The notes beneath the pieces were generated by a model. The model worked only from the letters and a program-made list of their open reading frames with translations. It had not been told where the DNA came from and did no database searches. Below are positions 23,498 to 35,086 of a stretch of DNA of 64,000 bases, in pieces. Origin of the DNA: Astrocystis sublimbata. Its lineage: Eukaryota > Ascomycota > Sordariomycetes > Xylariales > Xylariaceae. Made by a program: the position numbers and the translations under genes. The DNA lies in assembly GCA_022453515.1 (NCBI GenBank), contig JAJNNY010000024.1, positions 62,001-126,000 on the forward strand, written 5' to 3'. The number at the start of each line of letters is the position of its first letter. The first letter of the stretch is position 1.

Positions 23498-25508
23498 ATG
23501 ATTATGGAATTTCCAGAACCCCAGGATTCTTGGTGGCGGCCGAACCTCAAAAGCAAAGACTTCGATGTCGTCGGCGACGCGTATGATGATACAAGCTACA
23601 GAAGACTTGAGAAGGAATGGGAAAAGGACATGTACGTAAACTCCTTCTGCTAGCTCGAAATATTCTCACCCATGAGGCTTATTATGTGTTCAGAACTCCG
23701 GGGCCATATCTGCTTTGGGTCAAAAGTCTATCCGAGTCTGGATGGCTTCATCTCAGACCTCTCGCCGACTTCATGTTCGTCGGGGCAACACCTCAGCGTT
23801 GGAAAGATATAGACCCAGGGAAGGGCCCAGAACAGGATAAAGCGACTACAAGCGGCGATGAAATGCAACGTCGAATCGATGAGCGCAGGCGGCGTTTTCG
23901 AAAAACCAGAGTTTGCGTACTTGATTACTCGGCTATCGAAGTGCGACCGAAACCCCTCGAAACTGCTGAGGCTCTCACGGAATGCCTGAACGATGGCGTT
24001 GCAGACAATGTGGATTTCAGACTCTTTGTAGTAGAAGATCTTTCAAGAGAAAATATCGAGGCTTTGGGTCAGAAATGTAAGTCCTTGTCGTTCAGACTAC
24101 TCGGGATTTGTTCCATAGCATGATTTCGGATCAATCATCTCATTCTCGTTGAAAGCTCTGTCGAGACAGCTGAAAGACGACCACTGACTGCTTTAGAAGA
24201 CGAGATTGATCCTGACTTTTTCAGGGCGCACATTATGGACTATGCTTGGTACAATGTTCGTGACCGCTGGAGAAACCCCCCGTTGCTCGACATTGAGAGC
24301 AGGCATCAAAACTGGGTGCAGTTAAGATACGTTACGGCTCGATATTTTGATAACACCGAGAATGATAACAAGAGGGAAAACGTGATGTTCAAAGATGCTG
24401 CGGAAGAAGCGGCCAGCTTCAACATCCTCCGCCGGCTAGACGATGATCTGAGCAACAAATCGTACTGGGACAAAGAGGGGGCCATCGTGGGAACGACGAG
24501 GTCAAGAGCAACGTTCTGGCTACAGCCGAGCAGCCCTCAACGGAGGACTAGAGTTGGTACACCACCGCGATTTACCCAATACCTACCGTGTTTGTGATTA
24601 ACGCGCCCCCCACAGGCATATTGTTGTTAGATCCGACTTTGACTAAAGGCTTTCCCTTATGGCGTGGTCGCCGTACATTATGGTCGACGCCAAAATATGG
24701 CGAGGCGCCGCCAAAAGGACCACCCCTCCAGCACGACAACTTATTCGAACATTTCGTCTTCTGGGCTCAACAGACACATCTCTTTCCAAATTGCAGAAGT
24801 GAGCATGTCTCGAAAGTGCATGTGCCGATGCAAGTATTGTTGCACTTCATTGCCTCTGAATGGCTCACAATGTCGGATTACATCAAGGCACGGCTGAGCC
24901 AGCTTGATTGGGAAATCGTCAAGCCGCAGTTCTTCGGACGCGGCAAGAAGGGCGTGAATGACATGTTGGAGAAACTGCACATGTGGAGAAGACTCGTGCC
25001 CCTTTACCGCGAGATGATCACGGAGACCATCCGGCACATCGACCAGTTCTCTGGCCGAATGCAGGAGCCCGTGCAACACTGCGAGGACGCGGATGAACAG
25101 CACAAGCACACGCACATGCTGATCAGCCACTACAAAGTGGACTTGGTGAACGTGAAGTCGCAGTTGGAGGAGTACCAGAACCGCATCGACCAAATCACGT
25201 CCGTCGTCACCGCCGTCATATCAATCGACAACTCGCGCCGCGGCCTCCAAGACAACCGTAACATCGGGCGCCTCACATGGTTAGCAACTCTGTTCATTCC
25301 CTTGAGCTTGGTTGCTGGGGTCCTGTCTATGCAGGACGATGTGAGCTCGATAAGCGGCTATACCTTCAAAGTGTACTTTGGGACTGCGGTACCCTTGAGT
25401 ATTGTGGTAGCCATTGTTGCCGTGACACTTTCGCTACGATCGTCGACTCGAGATCTGCAGAGGTTGAAGAAAGCAGTGTCGAGCTTGTTGGGGCCTACCG
25501 CCAGATGA
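23498..25508 (+). CDS. CorA-like membrane protein (fungal Mg-transporter-like group)
   Basis: Four exons, 23498-23631, 23694-24076, 24200-24556 and 24616-25508, join to 588 residues. Introns are 62, 123 and 59 nt. The second acceptor must be the AAG ending at 24199, because the TTTAG three bases before would create a stop. The long N-terminal part resembles fungal CorA-like proteins (KYEIDPDFFRAH near residue 175). A coiled helix (about 440-500) leads to two membrane segments at about 511-529 and 541-564. Between them the sequence reads VAGVLSMQDD; the Gly-Met-Asn selectivity motif of true CorA channels is absent. Many filamentous fungi hold expanded families of such GMN-lacking proteins whose transport role is unproven. 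The start ATG at 23498 is followed in frame by another at 23504. Confidence 0.85.
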
Positions 25509-26306
25509 AGGCAAGTCTAGTCGGGGCCATGGAGTTACAGTATGGATAGCAAGCATGGCGAGCATGGATCTTGCTTATCACATGATGTGCTTAGGTAGAG
25601 TTACTCGGGAAAAGTCGTATGATGAATGAGACTCCGATCCGGGCAAAAGGCATTATCACTATAAGTCTTCAAAGATTCGCGAAAATATACCCGATGGAAG
25701 CAATCGACTTTCGGTATTGAGGTAAGCGACACGCACATCCTTGGGAATTTATTTATACCATCTTCATACATAGCGAGAATCATATACCTAGTAGCAGACA
25801 CACCTACATATGTAGTTTTATCAAATTATTGTTATTGCAGCAACTACTGTACCTTGTGATTCTTGGAAGGTCAAATATTACAAGTTGGAAAAGTACGTAC
25901 TCCTTACCCAACGGGCTAGTCCTCAAGCAGCACCAAGCCGAGGTCCGCCGCATATCAGCGGCTTTTGGCGGGGCAGTGATCAGCTCAGGTGGCGGCTCAA
26001 CTCTAGGTAGGTAGGAGGTACTGTAGGTACACACCTACGGTAGGTAGGTAGGTAAGTACCTGGCATGCCTGGGCCTGCCTGGGGGTCCCTGCCTGGGGGG
26101 CCTGGTGTTTACGTGATAACGAATGCATGTGCCGCCATCCCACCTTCAAAGTTCACGTCAGAAATTTACTGGAACAACCTTGTTTCGATTCTTCCATTTC
26201 TCGGGGCGGGCCGGCATCTGCTTCTTCTTTCTCAATACTCGCCAACATCCTCTTATATATCCTAACACCCTTTCCCCTACAATTACGTCACGTACAGCAC
26301 GAAGCG
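25509..26306. other. Intergenic spacer, promoter of the CBS gene
   Basis: About 800 bases. It holds the TACC/GGTA block at 26002-26060 and a CCTGCCTGGGGG repeat near 26071-26104. The frame of the CBS gene is open upstream of 26307 for 60 codons, but this looks like leader (pyrimidine-rich, no family similarity). Confidence 0.5.
26002..26060. repeat. TACC/GGTA repeat block upstream of the CBS gene
   Basis: CTAGGTAGGTAGGAGGTA is followed by GTAGGTACACACCTACGG and TAGGTAGGTAGGTAAGTACC. Inverted copies could form a hairpin. It lies about 250 bases before the CBS start codon. Confidence 0.75.
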
Positions 26307-27062
26307 ATGGGGTCCATCAACAACACCAACGGCAGCAATGGTGCCACCAATTCGCCCGTCCCTCACGTCCTCCCGCGTCCCGTGACGGCCATCTCGGCCA
26401 CCGAGCTCATCGGAAACACGCCCCTCGTACGCCTCAACAAGATCCCGCAATCACTCGGTCTAGAATGCCAAGTCTACGCCAAGGTCGAGCTCTTCAGCGC
26501 TGGTGGCAGCGTCAAAGATCGCATCGCCCTGCGCATGATCGAGGAGGCCGAGCGCAGCGGCCGTATCAAGCCCGGCGACACCCTCATCGAGCCCACGAGC
26601 GGCAACACCGGCATCGGCCTGGCTCTAGTCGGCGCCGTGAAGGGCTACAAGACCATCATCACCCTGCCCGAGAAGATGTCCGCTGAGAAGGTATCCGTAC
26701 TTAAGGCCCTCGGTGCCACCATCATCCGCACGCCCACCCAGGCCGCCTGGGACGCCCCCGAGAGCCATATCGGCGTCGCCCGCCGCCTCGTCAAGGAGAT
26801 CCCCAACGCCCACATCCTCGACCAGTACTCAAACGAGAACAACCCTCTGGCCCACGAGTTCGGCACCGCCGAGGAGATCTGGACCCAGACTGCTGGCAAG
26901 ATCACCTGTCTTGTCGCCGGCGCTGGCACTGGCGGCACCATTACCGGATTGGCCAATGGCCTGCGCAAGCACAGCAAGGACATCAAGATCGTCGCCGCCG
27001 ACCCCCAGGGCAGCATCCTCGCCCTGCCCGAAGCCTTGAACGAAGAGCACAGAGACGAGCCT

Positions 27063-27094
<32 letters not shown>

Positions 27095-28051
27095 ACCTGA
27101 GGTGCTGGATCAGCAGACGGTTGACAAGTGGTACAAGACGGACGACAAGGAATCCTTCCAGCTGGCCCGTAGACTGATTGCGGAGGAAGGTCTATTGGTT
27201 GGTGGGAGCTCCGGTAGCGCAATGGCCGCCGTGATAAAAGCGGCCAAGGACCTCGGCCTCGGCAAAGACGATGTCGTTGTTGTGATACTTCCGGACAGCA
27301 TTCGCAGCTATCTGTCCAAATTCGCGGATGACGACTGGCTTGCCGCCAACGACCTGTTGTTGCCTGCTGATGACGCAGCGAAAGCTGCTGTTGCTGAAAG
27401 CAAGAGTGGCAACACCCCGTCCACAAAATCTAGCGATCCTTATGCGGGTGCTACGATTCGGTCCCTCCGTTTGAAACCCGTCACGTCAGTTCTATCGGAC
27501 ACGGCGTGTGCCGAGGCCATTGAGACGATGCGGGATCGCGGTTTCGACCAGCTTCCTGTCCTGGCTGGTCCTGGCGGCAAGCTCGTCGGTCTCGTCACTC
27601 TCGGCAACCTGCTGAGTTACATTTCACGTGGTCGTGCCACAGGTCAGAGTCCTGTCAGCGACGTCAGTAAGTAAATTTCATATTACTCTTTTACCCAACA
27701 GGTCCTTGCTCGAGTCACCATCACGAGGCGGAGGTTCAAACTTCCAAAAGATCTTTCCCATAATTCGAATCAAGACGACAATAACTGACTCCAAGTTGCG
27801 CAGTGTTCAACTTCAGCAAGCTGGATGAAGTGGTGACGGATCCTCGCAAAGGCAAGGGCGCTCAGGGGCGTAGGTTCGTCGAGATAACTCTCGACACCCC
27901 ACTCACGGAGCTCAGCAACTTCTTCGAATGGAACAGCGCTGCGATCGTGATCGAGCCGACCGACGGCAAGGGCCAGACCCTCAGCAAACCGGTTGCTGTA
28001 GTGACGAAAGTCGACCTGCTTACCTGGATGGTCAAGCAGGCGAACGTATAG
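26307..28051 (+). CDS. CYS4: Cystathionine beta-synthase
   Basis: PLP enzyme that condenses serine and homocysteine to cystathionine, the first step of transsulfuration toward cysteine. Exons 26307-27666 and 27804-28051 join to 535 residues, the usual fungal length. The N-terminus has no haem-binding Cys-Pro-His region, as in other fungal enzymes. The PLP lysine is Lys70 in GGSVKDRIA. TSGNTG at 97-102 binds the substrate, and the phosphate loop GTGGT is at 207-211. A GGSSGSA loop precedes the linker, and the last 130 residues form the regulatory CBS-domain pair (LKPVTSVL to the C-terminus). The single 137-nt intron (donor GTAAGT, acceptor CGCAG) splits the CBS pair and completes a Met codon. 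The ATG at 26307 fits family starts. Confidence 0.95.
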
Positions 28052-28578
28052 ACATTTGGCATGCATGCTGTGTTGTTGAATGGCGATGACGTGTTTAAAG
28101 GGTTTCTTTCTGTCCTAGACTCATCTGGATGGTTCGTTTGGTGTTCGGGGGACTACGGCTGGGATTTCCAGGGTTTGGAGTTCGGGTGCCTACGCCCTCA
28201 GGCTTGGGGGGGCATGAGAGCATCAACTTGCGGCTCTAGACAGGTTTGGCTGGCTGAATCAACATAAATAATAGAATCAACTTCTGTTGTAGGGAGTAGA
28301 CGCATGTTAACAGGGATCGAATAGAAGCATATGACTCGTTCCGCGAGGCGACTACCAAAGGCTCTGCGAATGTGCCAGTAGGTTAGCTACCACCCTCGCG
28401 ACCCTTTCTACCCTAAATCAAAACCAACCAAGCATGAGTATGTGTAGTTGATGTTGTGATGATTGATCGAAGGCTCTCGGGGCTGTTTCTGTAATGGGTA
28501 TTATTATGTTATAAAATTAACAATTTATCAATTATGCTCCCCTCATGATGTCGTCTTGCCTCAAATTTCGAATGCAAC
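28052..28578. other. Convergent spacer between CBS and SRP receptor genes
   Basis: About 530 bases that should hold the two 3' UTRs. AT-rich near 28500-28540. No further feature seen. Confidence 0.5.
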
Positions 28579-29499
28579 TCAAATGCGACCGGCGATCCAT
28601 TCCCACCATTTGTCGACATTGCCCTCCAGAACACTGCCGCTCACAATATCAACCTCGATGTCGAACTCCCTCATCTGATTGAAAGTGAATTTCTCCGATC
28701 CGTACTCGCCCAGCCAACTATCCTGCTCCTCGGAGCCAATGTCATCCGCGCCGACGCCGGAGTCCAGCAAGCCCTTGCTGCGCGATTGCCGTATCCGTCC
28801 CAGCTCCGCCTCGAGATTACTGCGCACGAGCGATGCCGGCAGCGCGGTGAATAAGTCCAGCTTGTTCGCGGCGACAAGGACGTGGACGGCGTTCGGACTC
28901 CGCGAGGTACGCCCCGAGCCAGCGCGCTTCTGCAGCGCCAGCAGAACATCGTACAGGTAGGTGGCGGCGTCGGCGAGCGAGTCGTAGTCGTCGAGGGTGG
29001 CGGCGTCGAGGACGTAGATGACGCCGCGCAACATGGCGGCGTCGCCAAACTGGGTGACGACCTTGCCGGCCTTGCCGTCGCCGACGAGGTGCGCCATGGC
29101 GAGGCCGCGCAGCTTCCCGTGGCCGGGGGTGTCGACGAGGTGGAACTTCTTATGCGAGCCGGGGGCGTCGTCGCGCGCGGCCTCGCGGAAGGTCAGGGCG
29201 CCCGCGTCGCTTGATACGGTGAGGTCGATGGCGTGCGCGGACTGCGAGGTGTGCGTCGCCGCAGCCGCGTCGCCGCGCTCGAGGAGCGTCAGGAGGGACG
29301 TCTTGCCGCCGCCCGAGGGCCCCGCGAGAAGCACGAAGGGCAGGCTCGTGTACGGCGTCGACTGCGTGATGTATAGGTGCACGAGGACGGGCAGGACGAA
29401 GACGATGAGCAGCCCAACGGTTATTACGGGCACCGACGGCGTCAATATGTACTCGAGGGCCTGCTTGAGGTCCTCTATCGTGGGGGCATAGGAGGCCAT
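28579..29499 (-). CDS. SRP102: Signal recognition particle receptor beta subunit
   Basis: A single exon of 306 residues. The membrane anchor at about 24-44 (VPVITVGLLIVFVLPVLV) is followed by a small-GTPase fold: P-loop GPSGGGKT at 60-67, DTPGH at 123-127 and NKLD at 212-215. The layout (N-terminal anchor, Arf/Sar-like GTPase, C-terminal helix ending KWWEWI) is that of SRbeta, which anchors SRalpha at the ER and takes part in co-translational targeting. The start was set at 29499 (MASYAPTIED). An in-frame ATG 60 bases upstream would add 20 Pro/Ser/Cys-rich residues without family support. The insert between the G domains (KRAGSGRTSRSPN, then SGVGADDIGSEEQ) is longer than in yeast but usual in filamentous fungi. 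Confidence 0.93.
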   Translation of the reverse strand: MASYAPTIEDLKQALEYILTPSVPVITVGLLIVFVLPVLVHLYITQSTPYTSLPFVLLAGPSGGGKTSLLTLLERGDAAAATHTSQSAHAIDLTVSSDAGALTFREAARDDAPGSHKKFHLVDTPGHGKLRGLAMAHLVGDGKAGKVVTQFGDAAMLRGVIYVLDAATLDDYDSLADAATYLYDVLLALQKRAGSGRTSRSPNAVHVLVAANKLDLFTALPASLVRSNLEAELGRIRQSRSKGLLDSGVGADDIGSEEQDSWLGEYGSEKFTFNQMREFDIEVDIVSGSVLEGNVDKWWEWIAGRI

Positions 29500-31384
29500 T
29501 GTCGGTTGCGAGGGCGGGCAGGGAGAAAGGGGATGGGAAAGTATGTGGGCGCAATCCAATGGCAGACAGACAGGAAGGATTGATCGTGGGCGTGAATGAG
29601 GCTTTCTGTCCCTTACTTTTCGAGTCTATGCTGGCGCGACAATGTGGACAGCTCGTGTTGGCTTGCGCCAGAAGCTAAGGTTCCTTCAAGGTGCTCAAGT
29701 ATCAAGAGGCGATCTTGACAGTGCCAGTACCAGCACCGTTCCGACTCGTGCGCCTACCAGCGCGTGTGTAATATGCAGTGTAGGTAGGTACCTAAGGCTT
29801 CAGGAGGTAGGTAGTAGTTGAGAACGAACGATGGGAGTGACGTGGTGGCATGGGAGGTGGAACGAGCGATAACCGATAAGGATATGAGTGAGCTGATGAA
29901 TGGAGTTTCATTGGACCGATTTTTAATTCTCTTATTGCATGGCTCGGCTGACTCTGCCAGGCGAGCCGGGTTCGCCAGGTACTGAGGTACCAAGTAGTGC
30001 CAAGCCGGCACCTGAGCACCAGGTATCTGATTACAGGTAGGGCTGTTAGCCTGTCTCGCCTGTTTCTGCCTCCAGGTCCAGTACATGATGAGGTCCCCAT
30101 AGGTGAATCTACCCCAAATGCAAGATTTAATATAGCATTATATCCCTATCCGTACGCTCTCCCAGGAATAACTTTGGCTGATGGAACTCGAGACGTCAAG
30201 AGCATTCATTCATGTTTGAAACAAAGATTCAGGGCCCACGATCGGACGAACTAGTTTGATGCTGGTCAGGACTTCATTCATCATGCTGTGCTGAGCTGTG
30301 CCATGCTTTTGTGGGTGGAAATATAATTTATCACTTACACATACTCGACATACATACATACTTAAGTACCTAGTAGTAAAGCGCAACTTTCCCCACCCCA
30401 GAATCACAACTCACCAACCCGAGCAGCCCGATCCGAGCACCCGAGTACGGCCAGCCCCCCAGGATACTATATGGCACATGCGAGCAGGGTCCGAGTTCCT
30501 GGACCGGACAGTGTCGTCTTGAGGACCAACGTACGGTGCGTGCGATCCGCCCCGGGCTGTGGGTCTACCTCTAGTGGCTGATCATGGTTGCCGTCATTCC
30601 CGACCCACGGAGCACTCGTGCGGTAGGCGAGAGGTACGACGCGAGACGTAGGCGTCGGGCGGGTGGCTTAGCACCGCCTTACTGCGCCGCTTAGCGTACA
30701 TTATTACCTGGATGCCGAGGATGCCTGGCTCGACAGGCAGCGAGGCAGTACATTAGGTACATACGCCGCCGTAGGTTGGCTGCAACCACCCTGCAATTAC
30801 CCCTGCAGCATGGTAGGTAAGTAAGGTAGGTAGTGTCAGGTGCTGGCTGTCATTCTGATCTTGGTTGGAACAATCACACCTCGCACACCTCGCTCCCTCT
30901 GTGCGCGCGCAACTCTCACTGTGCTTCCACCTCAGCCTTTCTTTGCTTACCGCTTCTATCCATACACCTGTTTGCACACATTGTATTTGTTCCCTTCAAC
31001 GGCATCGTCCCACTCATTCAACAGCGTTGAGTTCTGTTCATTCGTTTCGCGCTTGTCTGCTACGAGGGCAGTGGTTGTGCTTCGGCTGTTACAATTCCAG
31101 CCTTCAACACTAACACTGGGGGACTGGGCACGCAAAGGCTGTACTAGTATTATTAATCCCACGGGTTACAACCCTCGTCGACGAAGCTGACGCAGGCTTA
31201 CCGGGCCCGACCCGATATGCCACTGGATATCCGCCTGTAACTGCAACACCTAAAAGCGCCGCTGTCCGCTGTCCGCTTCCGCTGCGTTACCTATCGATCT
31301 ATCTTACCGTTCCACCCTGCCGTTCCGCTTAGTCGACTCCGTTCGTGACACCGGTACCGACTCCCACGGCCACTCCGAAGGCTG
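29500..31384. other. Divergent promoter region of SRP102 and AKR1
   Basis: About 1.9 kb between divergent genes. A GTAGGTAGGTACCTAAGG block lies at 29779-29796, and GGTAGGTAAGTAAGGTAGG at 30811-30829. From 30.9 kb the sequence becomes pyrimidine-rich and looks like the AKR1 leader. No other gene was recognised. Confidence 0.55.
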
Positions 31385-33782
31385 ATGTCGCAAGGCGCCC
31401 TCCCCGGTGGCACTCCTGTTGGCGCCCCGGCGCAACCAGCCGCGAAAGGCAGCGCCGCCACTCCGAAGCTGAACTCGCAAGATATGGAGATGGGGAGCCT
31501 CCCCGGGGGCGACGCGTCTGCTGCCCCGCCCGACATCATGCAGCTCGCCCGCGTCGGTGACATGGCTGGCATGGAGAAGCTGTTCGAGTCCTCCGACTAC
31601 GATGCCACCTACACCGACGACGAAGGAATAACACCTCTCCACGTATGCGCCGCCTTCCCACCTCACCGCCCTCTCTTTGCTAACCCCGGCTTATCTAGTG
31701 GGCTGCCATCAACAACCAATACGCCATGTGTAAATTTCTCATCGACAAAGGCGCCGACATCAACAAGAAGGGAGGCGAGTCTGTTGCCACACCTCTTCAG
31801 TGGGCTGCCCAGCGTTCGAATTACTACACAGTCGATCTCCTCCTCCAACATGGCGCCGACCCCTTGATCACCGATGCCCAGGGCTACAACACCCTGCACA
31901 TATCCACCTTCAACGGCAACGTGCTGCTGGTTGTCCTGCTACTGCACCAGGGCATACCCGTCGACGTAGCCGACGCCTACGGACACACAAGCCTCATGTG
32001 GGCCGCTTACAAGGGCTTTCCCCAATGTGTAGATCTATACCTGCGTTGGGGCGCCAGCGTACACGTGACGGACGAGCAGGGTTTCACCGCCTTGCACTGG
32101 GCGCTGGTGAAGGGTTCGCCACAATGCATCCTCAAGCTCATTGAGTACGGCGCCGATAGGTTCGCCAAAACGCAGACAGGCAAGACCCCGGCGGTAACAG
32201 CGAAGGACTTAAACACTGCTGGTGCCTGGCGCCGTGCGCTGAGAGAATGCGGCTACGACGAGGATGGTCATGCGGTAGTCCCGTGGTGGCCGGGTTCCTC
32301 GTTCTTCCTAAAAGACAAGCGAGGTTTCATGAACAGGTTCTTGTTCCTCCTGCCCACCGTCATGCTCTGGGTCGAGTTTATGCTGGTTTCGCGCTTGCCG
32401 ATCTTCATATCGGCTTTCATCGCATTGTTCGTCGTTTTCGGGTTTCAGTGGGCGGTAAATCAAGTCTTAGAATACGCCCCGCCTGATATGAGACAACTTC
32501 ACAAGACAGTCAGTTCTCATTTCTATATAGCTCCCTCTTCATGCTGACCAGATAACAGCCGTGGCTTGCGGGCATCTTTGCAGGCTCCCTATTCTTACTC
32601 GGCCTCCAGTGGTTGTTCGTAGTAGTTTTCGGTAAGTCAATATATCCTCCCCTCTCCCTCAGCATTGGATGGCTAACCAAGGAGTAGCCACATACGCCAC
32701 GCATCCGGTCATCAACCTCATATTTCTGGTTTGCTACGGATTTATCGCGTACTTCTATACAGCCTCGATGACATTCGATCCGGGTTTCGTCCCTAAGCTG
32801 AATGGAATCGCTGAGCAAAAGGCTGTGATTGACGAACTCCTGCGCCTGTGGAAGTTCGATGAATCCAATTTCTGTGTGACTTGCATGATCCGCACACCTC
32901 TCCGGAGCAAGCATTGCAGGCGATGTCAACGATGTGTTGCCAAGCATGACCAGTAAGTTCTCCCTGGCTCACATTCGCTGTCTGAGTTAACACCAGGATA
33001 GTCATTGCCCCTGGGTGAACAATTGCGTGGGTGTCAACAACCACCGCCATTTCTTCCTATACCTAGTCAGCCTTGTCCTTGGCATCCTTACCTTCGACTG
33101 GCTGTTGTACTACTACTTTACAGAGATGTCCCAAAATGGCTCATCGGAATGCTTAGTGCTGTCTGAGTCGCTTTGCCAGATCGTCAATGCCGACCCATAC
33201 ACTGTGCTCATAGGGCTTTGGGCGACTTTGCAGCTTACTTGGGTCGGTATGCTCATTTTTGTGCAGTTCATTCAGGTTGCTCGAGCGATGACGACATACG
33301 AAAATATGTACGGCATCCAAGACGGCAGCGCCGGTACTCTGGTCTCCGCATTCACAAGCACAGGCGCGCCCTTAGACCCCAGCCATCCAAACTTTGGTGG
33401 GCCTCCATCGGCGGCAGACGATCCACTTGGTCAACGGAAAGGGCACGGTCATAACGGACATAAACACCGAAGTTTTTTGCAGCAATGGAGCCGCATACTT
33501 GGCGTCGATACGTTTATCGAAACCGCCACCGGTCGCGGAGCTGCAACAGGAAACAACATGCGCAAGAAGCAGAATCCATATAGCAGAGGTGTTATGCAAA
33601 ACTGCAGGGATTTCTGGTGTGATCCGTCGCCCATGTTTGGGCGCAGGGATAACGGCGACGCCATGTTCGGAGGAGACCGCATCAATTACACGGAAGTGTA
33701 TGAAAGCCCCGCCGCGATGGGTCTGGGAATGAATGGGCAGAGGAGAGGAGGGTACGAGGCAGTTGCCAACGACGCGGTGTAG
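31385..33782 (+). CDS. AKR1: Ankyrin-repeat palmitoyltransferase Akr1 (DHHC family)
   Basis: Transfers palmitate to cysteines of membrane-associated proteins at the Golgi and in the endocytic pathway. Five exons, 31385-31642, 31699-32508, 32559-32631, 32688-32952 and 33002-33782, join to 728 residues, matching Akr1/HIP14 length. Introns are 49-56 nt. An acidic Pro/Gly-rich N-terminus (1-50) precedes about six ankyrin repeats (55-270; for example [11 protein letters not shown] and [12 protein letters not shown]). Membrane segments follow at about 300-345 and 360-410. The cysteine-rich domain ([15 protein letters not shown]) carries the catalytic DHHC at 468-471, then CPWVNNCVG and two further membrane segments. 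The last intron splits the first His codon of DHHC. The C-terminal tail is Gly/Asn-rich. Confidence 0.95.
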
Positions 33783-34243
33783 GCAGGACCGCCCGAAAAC
33801 GCACCAAGTTGTAAATGTGGCTCAAATATGCTTATGTTGATATGAATTGGGAACCTTTACCAAAGGCTGGCTTGTGACCTTTTTAGCGGAGCGCTCTCGT
33901 TTATACATTGCCACATACTGTCCTACGTGACTATTGTGAGAGGTATCTTTACAATTTGAGACTATCTGGGGGACTCCTCCCTTCGGCTTTGAAACTGCTC
34001 CATTTATATATCGTGACTCAGGTGATGCCAAACCCTCGGCCATGCGCTATCCACGTAACACGATTTCGTTACGCTTTACTTCCCTCCTTACCTAGATAGG
34101 TATCGACGTACATATTCACTGTACAGGAGGAAATATATTTGTCTTTTCGGGATATGTTCCATTCTATGCTTTTGTAAGTTACCCGATGGCTTGTTCCATC
34201 CTACGTGCGGTCGGTTTCATACACGCAAGAATCGCACTCTAGC
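33783..34243. other. Convergent spacer between AKR1 and the SDR gene
   Basis: About 460 bases that should hold both 3' UTRs. CCTAGATAGGTA occurs near 34091. Nothing else recognised. Confidence 0.5.
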
Positions 34244-35086
34244 CTACCAAGGGAACGTGTGTCCGTCCACAGAGACCATGACATGCTGTTCGTTATCCCT
34301 CTTGCCCTTCACCACATCCGCACAACTCCGCCCCGAATCGGCAGGGTCTATGGCCCCCATGGCGCTCAGGGCCTTAGGATCAAGCCCCCCTAATTCTGTG
34401 GCTGCCCAGCCGGGGTCGTACCCGTGGACCTTGACGCCAGCCTCCTTGAAGTCGAACCTGTGGCACGCCACTAGCATGTTCAGCGCCGCCTTGGAGCATC
34501 GGTACGCGTTATACCGCCCTACGTAGAAATGGAAGTTGGGGTCGTGTCGTGACGTGACCGAGCCCATGCTGCTCGTCACGTAGATGATGCGCTTTTCGAC
34601 TTTCCCGTCCTCGGCGGGCTTCGTGAGAAGCAGTGTCTTGAAGGCATCTGTCATCCGCATTGGCCCTATGACGTTGATGTCGTAGATCAGTTGCATCTTC
34701 TCCGCCTCGTCGGCCATGTCTTCGTAGTTGACACCCGCATTGTTTATCAGCACGTCTATACGGCCAGACTCGGCTTTTACTGTGGCCACGGCGGCATTGA
34801 CGGACTCGGGAGATGTGATGTCTAGTTGGATGGCTGAGACGGTGTTCCCGTGCGAAGTTTCTAACGAGGCGGCGACCTCTTGCCCCCTTTCCAAACTCCG
34901 GCTGCCGAGATAGATGTGGTAAGGCGCGCTGCTGCTCTCAGACGGTGCCGATGAGAGCAGGGCCTTGACTATTTCGAGGCCAATGCCCCTGTTGCCGCCT
35001 TTTGTTCTCTTGTTAGTTCCTATGTTTGGCGCGCGTAGATTTGGACGAGCAGACCCACCCGAGATCAAAACGATCGTCTTCGCCAT
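34244..35086 (-). CDS. Short-chain dehydrogenase/reductase (classical SDR)
   Basis: Exons 35086-35059 and 34998-34244 join to 260 residues, a standard classical SDR length. The cofactor loop reads ISGGNRGIG (residues 8-16), NNAG is at 95-98, the catalytic serine lies in TSSMGS (151-156), and the active-site pair is Tyr175 and Lys179 in AYRCSK. The loop and overall order resemble carbonyl-reductase-like SDRs that use NADPH. The substrate cannot be told. The 60-nt intron (donor GTGGGT, acceptor AAAAG, CTAAC motif present) has no stop and a length divisible by three, so unspliced RNA would also be translatable. The frame is open upstream as well, for 58 codons, but that part has no family character. 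Likely a soluble cytosolic enzyme. Confidence 0.88.
   Translation of the reverse strand: MAKTIVLISGGSARPNLRAPNIGTNKRTKGGNRGIGLEIVKALLSSAPSESSSAPYHIYLGSRSLERGQEVAASLETSHGNTVSAIQLDITSPESVNAAVATVKAESGRIDVLINNAGVNYEDMADEAEKMQLIYDINVIGPMRMTDAFKTLLLTKPAEDGKVEKRIIYVTSSMGSVTSRHDPNFHFYVGRYNAYRCSKAALNMLVACHRFDFKEAGVKVHGYDPGWAATELGGLDPKALSAMGAIDPADSGRSCADVVKGKRDNEQHVMVSVDGHTFPW

Noticed and set aside
26127..26306. Upstream in-frame extension of the CBS gene
   Set aside because: Sixty codons without family similarity in pyrimidine-rich leader; the ATG at 26307 fits the family N-terminus.
29500..29559. Upstream ATG of the SRP receptor beta gene
   Set aside because: Adds 20 Pro/Ser/Cys-rich residues that lack family support; the downstream ATG is the usual start.
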